From: UKL13-2 sp043793345
GTDB lineage: Bacteria > Pseudomonadota > Gammaproteobacteria > Burkholderiales > Usitatibacteraceae
NCBI GenBank assembly: GCA_043793345.1
Contig: JAYVXF010000145.1
Span: 1 to 5,965 of the forward strand
DNA: 5,965 bases
Direction of reading: 5' to 3'
The first letter of the stretch is position 1, and each line of letters opens with the position of its first letter. A program made the position numbers and the translations under genes. The notes below the pieces were generated by a model. That model did no database searches, was not told the DNA's origin, and saw nothing but the letters and a program-made list of their open reading frames with translations. Below are positions 1 to 5,289 of the stretch, one piece after another.

Positions 1-75
1 GCCGCCCGCTCTGCGTTCAGCACATTGCGTCAACAAACCCAACAGGAAAATATCAACCAAATCAGTTACATTTGA
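1..75 (+). CDS. Possible C-terminal tail of an upstream gene (partial)
   Basis: Frame 1 is open from the first base to a TGA at 73-75 and would encode 24 residues that are polar and glutamine/asparagine-rich (ending ENINQISYI). The first ten codons favour G or C in the third position, as the real genes here do, but the stretch is too short to judge. The other two plus-strand frames are also open for roughly 100-140 bases, so openness alone proves nothing. I do not recognise the peptide. It is listed only because an upstream plus-strand gene running into the window is possible. Confidence 0.15.
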   Translation, partial: AARSAFSTLRQQTQQENINQISYI

Positions 76-83
76 CAGGTCAA
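72..83. repeat. Short palindrome TTGACAGGTCAA
   Basis: TTGAC and GTCAA form a 5-bp inverted repeat separated by AG. It lies in the otherwise featureless stretch downstream of the minus-strand small gene. It could be an operator half-site pair or chance. The TTGACA at 72-77 resembles a -35 box, but no acceptable -10 box follows at 16-18 bp. Confidence 0.2.
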
Positions 84-151
84 TACATATCAGAGTTTGA
101 CCCGCAAGAAGGGTCGCACGGTGTTGCGATCAATTGACTGGGTAACGCACA

Positions 152-346
152 TCAACTCGCAGGGGATCGCCTCACCGGGTCAATAATATTGCCGCCTTCG
201 CCTTCCCACTCGTGCAGCGCCTCGCGGTGAAATTTTTTCGTCACCAGCTTCCTTTGTTGCTGGATGGCGTTCTGCACGTAGCGGGCAACCGCCCATGTGC
301 CCAAACCCATCAGTAACGCGCCAATGATTCGTGAATTGCTTTTCAT
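152..346 (-). CDS. Small single-pass membrane protein with WEGEGGN motif
   Basis: A 64-residue protein of unknown function. Residues 7-24 (IIGALLMGLGTWAVARYV) form one short hydrophobic, glycine-containing segment that should anchor it in the inner membrane. A basic, glutamine-rich helix follows (about 25-42), then an acidic EWEGEGGN motif (46-53) and a short basic tail. I recall small proteobacterial hypothetical proteins with this plan, a membrane helix near the N terminus and WEGEGGN near the C terminus, but I know no assigned function. The ATG at 346-344 is preceded on the minus strand by GGAGGT (355-350), close to the start, which supports a real gene. It is transcribed divergently from the response regulators, across a 341-bp gap. 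No convincing terminator is visible downstream; a 5-bp hairpin at 99-115 lacks a T-run in either direction. Confidence 0.72.
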   Translation of the reverse strand: MKSNSRIIGALLMGLGTWAVARYVQNAIQQQRKLVTKKFHREALHEWEGEGGNIIDPVRRSPAS

Positions 347-627
347 ACGACCTCCATTGCGATAAAGGGGTATTTTGAGCCGGTCTGTTGGCGTTGTTCA
401 TCGGTCAAGCGCCGACGGTTTTGTAGGCTTTGACTGACAACGGCAGTTGCTGCCAAAACATCGAACATTCGCGCCATCAGGCAGCGTATGCTGGTGCGGG
501 GATCAAGCTCGAATCAGCGGTCGGGCGTTTGTCAGGGCAAACAGCGAGGGAAATGCGGTCATGTTTGTCATAGTCTGTCCTACAGGGAACTGGGTCGAGT
601 ACCGACGTGCGACGCCCGTCCAATCAC

Positions 628-655
628 GTAACATCCATGGGTAGCTACATATAAC
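628..655 (+). promoter_or_regulatory. Candidate sigma-70 promoter for the response regulators
   Basis: A -10 like box TATAAC (650-655, five of six consensus bases) lies 16 bp after a weak -35 like box GTAACA (628-633, four of six). The start codon at 688 is about 32 bp downstream, leaving a short leader with the ribosome binding site. This is a match by eye only. Confidence 0.3.
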
Positions 656-675
656 GTTTGCATTAATTTCACAGC

Positions 676-679
676 GGAG
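676..679 (+). promoter_or_regulatory. Ribosome binding site GGAG for the LuxR-type regulator
   Basis: GGAG ends 8 nt before the ATG at 688. This fixes the start of the regulator and matches the normal N terminus of the receiver domain. Confidence 0.7.
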
Positions 680-687
680 TTTTCTCT

Positions 688-1326
688 ATGCTCGATAAAA
701 CCAAGGTCATGATCGCAGATGATCACGCGCTGTTCCGCGCGGGTCTGCGCAGCCTGCTTGAGGACACGGGCGAGTTCGAGGTCGTCTGTGAAGCAAGTAA
801 CGGCGAAGACGCATTGAAAGCCGTGCGGGAGCGCGAGATCGATGTGACACTGCTAGATCTTTCCATGCCCAAACAAAGCGGCATCGATGTGTTGAAGCGC
901 ATGAAATCGTTGAAGCCCGACATGGCGGTGTTGATTCTGTCGATGTATCCGGAGGAGCAATACGCGGTCAATATGTTGCGCTCAGGCGCCTCGGGCTATC
1001 TCACCAAAGAGGCGGCACCGGAGCAAGTGGTGACGGCGTTGCGCACGGTGCGGAAGGGTCGCAAGTACATTAGCGGTGAAGTCGCCGAGCTGCTGGCCGA
1101 AACACCGGACGCATCGACCGCACCGTTGCACGGCACTTTGTCGCAGCGCGAATTTCAAATTTTTTGCAAGCTTTCCTCGGGGCAAAGTGTTTCAGAAGTC
1201 GCCACCGAGTTGTTTTTAAGCGTCAAAACGATCAGCACCTATCGCACCCGCGTGCTGGAAAAAATGGGCATGCACAGCAACGCCGACTTGACATACTACG
1301 CAATCAAAAACGGCATCATTCAATAA
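688..1326 (+). CDS. Response regulator, LuxR/NarL (FixJ) family
   Basis: A 212-residue two-component transcription factor, the normal length for the NarL/FixJ family. The receiver domain spans about residues 6-122: the acidic pair D11-D12, phospho-acceptor D57 in LLDLSMP, switch serine S85, Y104, and conserved K107 in SGYLTKE. A linker (about 123-148) leads to a GerE/LuxR helix-turn-helix (about 148-212) with the typical LSQREFQIF start and the recognition helix in LFLSVKTISTYRTRVLEKM. Phosphorylation at D57 should drive dimerisation and DNA binding in the cytoplasm. All catalytic positions are present. No histidine kinase gene lies in the window, so its kinase partner is unknown, and no specific symbol is justified. 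It is followed after 7 bp by a second receiver protein, probably on the same transcript. Confidence 0.95.
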   Translation: MLDKTKVMIADDHALFRAGLRSLLEDTGEFEVVCEASNGEDALKAVREREIDVTLLDLSMPKQSGIDVLKRMKSLKPDMAVLILSMYPEEQYAVNMLRSGASGYLTKEAAPEQVVTALRTVRKGRKYISGEVAELLAETPDASTAPLHGTLSQREFQIFCKLSSGQSVSEVATELFLSVKTISTYRTRVLEKMGMHSNADLTYYAIKNGIIQ

Positions 1327-1333
1327 CTCTCGT

Positions 1334-1807
1334 ATGAACCTTCATCAGTTGGCATCAGCAACAAGCGACAACAAATTTACAGCGGCGCAAATGTCGCAAG
1401 GTGTCGATACTGTCGACGCTGTCGCAAAGCCCCGTGCGCTGCGCGTTTATCTGGTTGAAGACTCCCCGCACGTGCGCGATTTGCTGCTGGATTTTTTGAA
1501 TGTGCCGGACGAAATCGAAATCGTCGGTCACGCCGATACCGAGGCCGAGTCGGTGGCGGACATGCTTGCCCAGCCGGTCGACGCGGTGATTGTCGATCTA
1601 CGGCTGCGTGAAGGCACCGGCATGGGCGTGATCGAAAAATTGCGCAAGGCCGCTCTTAATCCGCAGCCGAAGATCATTGTGTTTACCAACCATCCCTTTG
1701 CCGAAATCAGGAAACGCGCGATGCAGTTGGGCGCGGACTACTTCTTTGACAAGTCTGCCGATTACGACAGCGTGCGCACCACGTTGCAGAATTTGCGCGT
1801 GCATTAA
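1334..1807 (+). CDS. Receiver-only (CheY-like) response regulator with N-terminal tail
   Basis: A 157-residue protein with a single receiver domain from about residue 36 to the end. Visible positions are the acidic pair E42-D43 (VYLVEDSP), phospho-acceptor D88 in VIVDLRL, T118 in VFTNH and K140 in FFDKSAD. No DNA-binding or enzymatic output domain follows, so it likely acts by protein contact or as a phosphate sink or relay. The first 35 residues are a polar, low-complexity tail. No good ribosome binding site precedes ATG 1334. An internal ATG at 1391 (residue 20) has no better one, so the start is uncertain. Start at 1334 would put it 7 bp after the LuxR-type gene and allow translational coupling. 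An intrinsic terminator closes this two-gene unit. Confidence 0.88.
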   Translation: MNLHQLASATSDNKFTAAQMSQGVDTVDAVAKPRALRVYLVEDSPHVRDLLLDFLNVPDEIEIVGHADTEAESVADMLAQPVDAVIVDLRLREGTGMGVIEKLRKAALNPQPKIIVFTNHPFAEIRKRAMQLGADYFFDKSADYDSVRTTLQNLRVH

Positions 1808-1859
1808 AGCGCGGCACATCAAATATCCAGTGCCACGTTGGCGTCATACGCTGTTCACG

Positions 1860-1883
1860 ATCCCGTTCGCACGGGATTTTTTT
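1860..1883 (+). terminator. Rho-independent terminator of the response regulator pair
   Basis: A perfect 7-bp stem ATCCCGT / ACGGGAT with a TCGC loop (1860-1877) runs into a T-tract (1877-1883). It lies about 50 bp after the stop of the receiver-only gene and separates the regulators from the downstream membrane-protein cluster. Confidence 0.88.
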
Positions 1884-1914
1884 CGCCCACGCGCGACATG
1901 TCCGAAACATGAAT

Positions 1915-1950
1915 CAGCGTCCGTCCTACAAGGCGTAGGCACAGCGTCCG
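1915..1950. promoter_or_regulatory. Hairpin flanked by 9-bp direct repeats upstream of the DUF1328 gene
   Basis: CAGCGTCCG occurs at 1915-1923 and again at 1942-1950. Between them CCTAC (1925-1929) and GTAGG (1935-1939) form an inverted repeat with a 5-nt spacer. The block ends about 110 bp before the DUF1328 start, beyond the upstream terminator, in the place expected for an operator or promoter. No convincing -35/-10 pair was found near it. A regulatory role is inference. Confidence 0.35.
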
Positions 1951-2046
1951 ATGCGAGTCTGTAGCCGGCTTGCGTAAGCTTCAATAACAGTCCGGCAACG
2001 CGAATTCACCAAGTTCCGCCGTTCCGCCGTCGAATCCATTGAACAG

Positions 2047-2052
2047 AAGGAG
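2047..2052 (+). promoter_or_regulatory. Ribosome binding site AAGGAG deciding the DUF1328 start
   Basis: AAGGAG ends 7 nt before ATG 2060. This favours that ATG over the in-frame TTG at 2039, which lies upstream of the site itself. Confidence 0.8.
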
Positions 2053-2059
2053 CCCCACC

Positions 2060-2227
2060 ATGCTTTATTACGCAGTCGTTTTTTTCATTATCGCCATCGT
2101 CGTCGGCTTGCTCGGATTCGGCGGTATCGCGGCAGGCGCGTCCGGTATTGCGCAAGTGCTGTTTTTCATTTTCATCGTTTTGTTTCTGGTCAGCCTGGTC
2201 GCCGGACTATTGAAACGCAGCAAGTAA
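2060..2227 (+). CDS. DUF1328 (YtjA-type) small membrane protein
   Basis: A 55-residue, almost wholly hydrophobic protein with two predicted membrane segments (about residues 3-22 and 30-51) joined by a small-residue turn (GGIAAGASG, 21-29) and a basic C-terminal tail LKRSK. Length, the MLYYAVVFFI start and the GFGGIAAGASGIAQVLFFIF core match the DUF1328/UPF0391 family of small inner-membrane proteins. As I recall, such genes are often found among stress-responsive genes; the molecular role is unknown. The start is set by AAGGAG 7 nt upstream. It heads a plus-strand series and is 39 bp from the next gene. Confidence 0.92.
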   Translation: MLYYAVVFFIIAIVVGLLGFGGIAAGASGIAQVLFFIFIVLFLVSLVAGLLKRSK

Positions 2228-2266
2228 TTTTTCATTCACATTTCTCAATCCCATTTAGGAGTTCAC

Positions 2267-2650
2267 ATGCTTACCAATCCAATGAAAACATCATCCAACG
2301 GTGTCGACGGCATCGAGCGCGTCACTGATAAAGCACAAAGCCTGATCGAATCGAAAGATCAAGTGGTGAGCGATTTCAAATCGCTGTTGTCTGAAGGCGA
2401 GGCGTTATTCAAGAGTGCAACCGGCAGTGGCGATCAGGCACTTACGGCCGCGCGCGACAAATTCAAAGAGCAGCTTGCGGTCGCGAAGGATCGCTATTGC
2501 GAACTGCAAGACGCCACCGTCAAACACGCCAAACGCGCCGCCACTGTGACCGACGAATACGTTCACGGTAACCCGTGGGCCTCGATTGCTGTTGCTGGTG
2601 GTATCGGGCTGCTGCTCGGTATGCTGATCACGAATCGCCGCGAAAGCTGA
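2267..2650 (+). CDS. DUF883 family (ElaB/YqjD-type) membrane-anchored protein
   Basis: A 127-residue protein. Residues about 15-98 are charged, alanine-rich and helical, probably coiled coil. They are followed by the family signature HGNPWASIAVAGGIGLLLG (100-118), a glycine-rich C-terminal membrane anchor, and a short basic end NRRES. E. coli ElaB and YqjD are C-tail-anchored inner-membrane proteins reported to bind ribosomes in stationary phase. The same role here is inferred from family. ATG 2267 has AGGAG (2257-2261) 5 nt upstream; M6 is an alternative start without such support. The next gene begins 5 bp after its stop, the same order as E. coli yqjD-yqjE. Confidence 0.92.
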   Translation: MLTNPMKTSSNGVDGIERVTDKAQSLIESKDQVVSDFKSLLSEGEALFKSATGSGDQALTAARDKFKEQLAVAKDRYCELQDATVKHAKRAATVTDEYVHGNPWASIAVAGGIGLLLGMLITNRRES

Positions 2651-2655
2651 TCGCC

Positions 2656-3078
2656 GTGTCGGATTTGTCTGAAATGGCACCTGCGTCGGGAACCGAAGGA
2701 TTTCTGACGCACATCCGCCAGCTTGGCGCATCCGTGCTCGATCATGTTGCGATGCGCGTCGAGCTTTTGTCGATCGAGGTGCAGGAGGAAAAAGCCCGTC
2801 TCGTCCGCCTGGCGATGAGCGCCGCACTGGTAAGTGCGCTGCTGATCGTGAGCTTGGTGATGGCGGCGATTTTGATTCTGGCGATTTATTGGGATACGCC
2901 TGATCGCGTGACTGCCGCGTCGTGGCTGGCGGGGTCGTTTGCGGTGTTGACAATAGGCGGCGTTTTTTATGTGGTCTCACAGCTTGGCCGCACCTCAACT
3001 TTGTTTGCCACCAGTGCTGGCGAATTGCGCCGCGATGTCGAAGCGCTGACACCGGCGACGATGCTGACGCCGCAATGA
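2656..3078 (+). CDS. YqjE-type (DUF1469, phage holin superfamily III-like) membrane protein
   Basis: 140 residues from GTG 2656. An N-terminal amphipathic region carries RVELLSIEVQEEKARL (34-49), typical of YqjE proteins. Two membrane helices (about 52-77 and 87-109) are separated by a short loop, and a polar tail follows. Annotation pipelines often name the family 'phage holin family', but in this chromosomal setting a lysis role is unlikely. It pairs with the DUF883 gene upstream, as yqjE does with yqjD. The start is a choice: GTG 2656 lies 5 bp after the previous stop but lacks a clear Shine-Dalgarno; ATG 2674 (134 residues) has only a weak GGA upstream. Longer frames from 2575 overlap the DUF883 gene and look spurious. 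Function is not established. Confidence 0.87.
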   Translation: MSDLSEMAPASGTEGFLTHIRQLGASVLDHVAMRVELLSIEVQEEKARLVRLAMSAALVSALLIVSLVMAAILILAIYWDTPDRVTAASWLAGSFAVLTIGGVFYVVSQLGRTSTLFATSAGELRRDVEALTPATMLTPQ

Positions 3079-3440
3079 ACGCAGCGCTCAAGCCGAATCA
3101 GCGTGCGAGGCTGTCATTACCGGCGCGCAGAATTGCATTGCTCGCGCGCATCCACGCCGCCCGGCTGGACACCGTGCAAATCGGTCATCGACTGGCGATA
3201 GATCTGGAGGCAACTGAGCGCTCGCGCCAGTCGATTCATGCCGGCTGGAAGTTGCTGAAAGCCGCCGCCGTCGCTGCGGGTGTGGTGTGGAGCTTTAACG
3301 CCACCACAAACTTCAGCCGCGGTCGGCGCTTCCTGGCGATCGCCGTCAGTTTGCTGTCGACACTGCGCGCCATGCGCAAGGTTCGCTCGTATTTGGAGCC
3401 ACTCACAAAATTTCCAACACTAATGAACAGACAGGGATAG
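3075..3440 (+). CDS. Small basic protein in the yqjK position
   Basis: 121 residues beginning at an ATG whose last two bases form the TGA stop of the upstream gene (ATGA overlap), a classic sign of translational coupling. There is no separate ribosome binding site. The protein is rich in arginine, with a helical basic N-terminal half (about 10-55, containing RIHAARLDTVQIGHRLAIDLE) and one short, weakly hydrophobic stretch at about 60-73 (LLKAAAVAAGVVWS). A second semi-hydrophobic stretch lies at 86-97. I do not recognise a defined domain. Its place straight after DUF883 and YqjE-type genes equals that of yqjK in E. coli, so it is probably a divergent YqjK-like partner. The ORF can be extended upstream to 2922, but that would run deep inside the YqjE gene. 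Confidence 0.75.
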   Translation: MNAALKPNQRARLSLPARRIALLARIHAARLDTVQIGHRLAIDLEATERSRQSIHAGWKLLKAAAVAAGVVWSFNATTNFSRGRRFLAIAVSLLSTLRAMRKVRSYLEPLTKFPTLMNRQG

Positions 3441-3445
3441 CCATT

Positions 3446-4012
3446 ATGAAACTCGCCACCGCACAAAAGCATCCAGTGACAAATACACCGGCCATCAGCA
3501 GCACCGCCACACTTCGCGCCAACGCGCGACGCAAGATCGAAGAGGGCGCGGTGACCAACACCTACTCCGCCAATCGCGAACAAGTATTGAAAATGTTGAA
3601 CGATTCGCTGGCAACAGAAATTGTCTGCATGCTGCGCTACAAGCGCCATTATTTTATGGCCACCGGTGTCCATGCCGAATCGGTCGCCACTGAATTTCTT
3701 GAGCACGCGACGCAGGAAACGGAACACGCCGACGCCATTGCCAAGCGCATTGTGCAACTCGGCGGCGAGCCTGATTTCTCGCCCGACACCCTGACCAAAC
3801 GCAGTCACGCTGAATACGTGCCGGGCAAAACGCTGGTCGATATGATCAAGGAGGATCTGGTCGCCGAGCGCATCGCCATCGACAGTTACAAGGAAATGAT
3901 CGAGGTGATCGGGGATGATGACCCGACCACGCGACGAATGATCGAGTGGATTCTGTCGGTGGAGGAAGAGCATGCCGACGATTTGGCCGGACTGCTCGAT
4001 GCCGGGCGGTGA
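3446..4012 (+). CDS. Ferritin-like di-iron protein (bacterioferritin-related)
   Basis: 188 residues. After a polar tail of about 42 residues a four-helix ferritin-like fold is evident from its metal ligands: E58 (LATEIVCMLRYKRHY), E91 and H94 (ETEH), E141 (LVAERIAID), E173 and H176 (EEEH). The E, ExxH, E, ExxH series is the di-iron ferroxidase centre. The residue matching the haem-ligand methionine of bacterioferritin (between E51 and H54 there) is T92, so Bfr-type haem binding is not expected. About seven extra residues lie between the second and third ligand helices compared with Bfr (inferred from ligand spacing). The likely role is iron oxidation or storage, or peroxide protection, in the cytoplasm. 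AGGGA (3433-3437) lies 8 nt before the ATG, and the upstream stop is 5 bp away. The 3' end overlaps the next gene. Confidence 0.9.
   Translation: MKLATAQKHPVTNTPAISSTATLRANARRKIEEGAVTNTYSANREQVLKMLNDSLATEIVCMLRYKRHYFMATGVHAESVATEFLEHATQETEHADAIAKRIVQLGGEPDFSPDTLTKRSHAEYVPGKTLVDMIKEDLVAERIAIDSYKEMIEVIGDDDPTTRRMIEWILSVEEEHADDLAGLLDAGR
3961..3965 (+). promoter_or_regulatory. Ribosome binding site GGAGG inside the ferritin-like gene
   Basis: GGAGG lies 6 nt before ATG 3972 and supports that start for the AI-2E family gene. The same bases encode the glutamate run around E173-E175 of the ferritin-like protein, so purine richness there is also forced by the protein. Its use as a Shine-Dalgarno is therefore probable but not certain. 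Confidence 0.5.
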
Positions 4013-5207
4013 CCTGAGCAACGAGGCTGTTGTTGCTCCGCAGGTGCGCGCCGCAGACGCAAAAACAGAAGTAGAAGCACACGCAGATGTCGATAAAATC
4101 ATTGTTGACAACGCGAAGCCCTTAGCCGCAGTTGCAGTCGTTGAGCCAGCGGCGAAGTCTGATGTCGTGCCACTGGCGATGCTGCGCTCGCGTTCACGCG
4201 GCACGTTGCCGGTGGTTGGTATTTTTGCGCTGGCGCTGATCAGCGCTTTGTATTTGGGACGCGCTTTTCTGATGCCGATTTTGTTCGGCATGATTTTGGC
4301 CGTGGTGTTGGCACCCGTGGTTGAAAAATTATTGCAGCTACGCATTCCAGAGCCGATCGGCGCGGCGTTCGTGATGCTCGGCATCGTCGCCTTGCTGGTG
4401 CTCACTGTGGAAATGCTGGTATTGCCAGCGTGGGATGTACTCGCTGAATTACCGGTGCAAGTACAGGCGCTGTTAAACGAAACGCTGGTGTGGGTACGCA
4501 GCTTTCGATTCGGCATGTGGCTGGCACCGCACGACGGTGGCGATCTGACCAAGCAAGCCGCCGCGCAGGGCATCACCATGACCGGAGTCGTGCTGAAAAC
4601 GGTTCAGGGCGTTATCATTTCCGCCCTCAGTGCAATGCTGCTCGCGTATTTTTTGCTATCTTCGGGCGATCTTTTTTTGACCAAGCTAGTGCGCGTGTTG
4701 CCGAGTGTGCGCGACAAGGTGCGCGCGGTGACCGTGGTGCGCACCGTGCAGCGCGAAGTTGCGATCTATTACGCCAGCGTGAGCATGATCAACGTCGGCT
4801 TAGGGCTCGCCGTCGCGCTGCTGACCTGGGCGTTTGGCTTGCCGATGCCGTGGTTTTGGGGCGCGTTGGTGGCATTGCTTAATTTCGTCCCCTACGTCGG
4901 CGCCGGTGTGAGTGCGCTGCTGCTGTTGCTCGCGGGCACGGCCTTTACCGAATCCACCAGTCAGGCGCTACTGTTGATGACGTGCTTTGTCGGGTTTACT
5001 TTTGTCGAAGGGCAATTGATCAATCCGCTGCTGGTCGGGAAAAGACTCGCGCTCAATCCCACGGTGGTATTCGTGGCGCTATTATTTTGGGGCTGGTTAT
5101 GGGGGGTGGGCGGCATGTTACTCGCGGTGCCGCTGTTGATCATCATCAAAAAATTTGCCGACCAAATGCCTGGCTGGGAAGCGGTTGCAGAATTCCTCGC
5201 GCGGTGA
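3972..5207 (+). CDS. AI-2E/PerM family membrane transporter
   Basis: 411 residues. A hydrophilic, Ala/Val/Asp-rich N-terminal stretch (about 1-76) precedes the membrane domain. Hydrophobic segments lie at about 80-98, 100-118, 130-153, 211-232, 266-290, 294-321, 331-350 and 364-392, with a soluble stretch (about 155-208) after the third, as in this family. Hallmarks are NFVPYVG (304-310), EGQLINPLLVG (346-356) and LNPTVV (361-366) before the last helix. The family includes E. coli TqsA (AI-2 export), PerM and sodium/proton-type antiporters; the substrate here cannot be told. ATG 3972 gives a 41-bp overlap with the ferritin-like gene and has GGAGG upstream. ATG 3999 is an alternative that only trims the tail. 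The overlap implies co-transcription. Confidence 0.92.
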   Translation: MPTIWPDCSMPGGDLSNEAVVAPQVRAADAKTEVEAHADVDKIIVDNAKPLAAVAVVEPAAKSDVVPLAMLRSRSRGTLPVVGIFALALISALYLGRAFLMPILFGMILAVVLAPVVEKLLQLRIPEPIGAAFVMLGIVALLVLTVEMLVLPAWDVLAELPVQVQALLNETLVWVRSFRFGMWLAPHDGGDLTKQAAAQGITMTGVVLKTVQGVIISALSAMLLAYFLLSSGDLFLTKLVRVLPSVRDKVRAVTVVRTVQREVAIYYASVSMINVGLGLAVALLTWAFGLPMPWFWGALVALLNFVPYVGAGVSALLLLLAGTAFTESTSQALLLMTCFVGFTFVEGQLINPLLVGKRLALNPTVVFVALLFWGWLWGVGGMLLAVPLLIIIKKFADQMPGWEAVAEFLAR

Positions 5208-5289
5208 CGCGATCATTGGTGCTGTAAATCACCGTCGACTTTTTGCATGTAACAATATTGGCCTATCAATTTTACGCGGCAGGAAACGC
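5208..5289 (+). promoter_or_regulatory. Short intergenic gap with possible tspO promoter
   Basis: In this 82-bp gap an imperfect inverted repeat, ATTGG (5257-5261) and TCAAT (5266-5270), overlaps a possible -10 box TATCAA (5264-5269). A poor -35 (TTGCAT, 5243-5248) precedes it at 15 bp. A weak 4-bp hairpin (5218-5233) before a TTTTT run at 5240-5244 is not a convincing terminator. tspO may therefore be read from the upstream operon, from its own weak promoter, or both. Confidence 0.25.

Larger units (their letters stand above)
347..687. other. Divergent intergenic region without a gene
   Basis: This 341-bp gap separates the minus-strand small gene from the response regulators. A TTG-initiated frame at 447-644 (65 codons) is open, but it has no ribosome binding site and no recognisable protein character, so I do not call it. 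Visible elements are a GGCAG-TTG-CTGCC hairpin at 442-454, the motif GTCCTACA at 577-584, and GGAAC at 586-590 with CGTG 15 bp later (606-609), loosely like an ECF-type promoter. A possible sigma-70 promoter lies at 628-655. CCTACAA also occurs on the minus strand (427-421), upstream of the small gene. Confidence 0.6.

Noticed and set aside
99..115. Terminator for the minus-strand small gene
   Set aside because: The GACCC/GGGTC stem is only 5 bp and is not followed by a T-run on the minus strand.
447..644. 65-codon frame before the response regulators
   Set aside because: TTG start, no ribosome binding site, no recognisable protein features.
2656..3078. Prophage holin
   Set aside because: The family name is shared with phage holins, but no lysin, structural or integrase genes are present and the neighbours match the chromosomal yqjD-yqjE arrangement.
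2405..3091. 228-codon minus-strand open frame
   Set aside because: It is antisense to the DUF883 and YqjE-type genes, rich in Arg/Pro/Ser/Thr without hydrophobic pattern or motif; a shadow frame.
3236..4579. 447-codon open frame on the minus strand
   Set aside because: It lies antisense to parts of three well-supported genes, has no ribosome binding site or recognisable domain, and has the Ser/Thr/Ala-rich composition of a shadow frame in GC-rich coding DNA.
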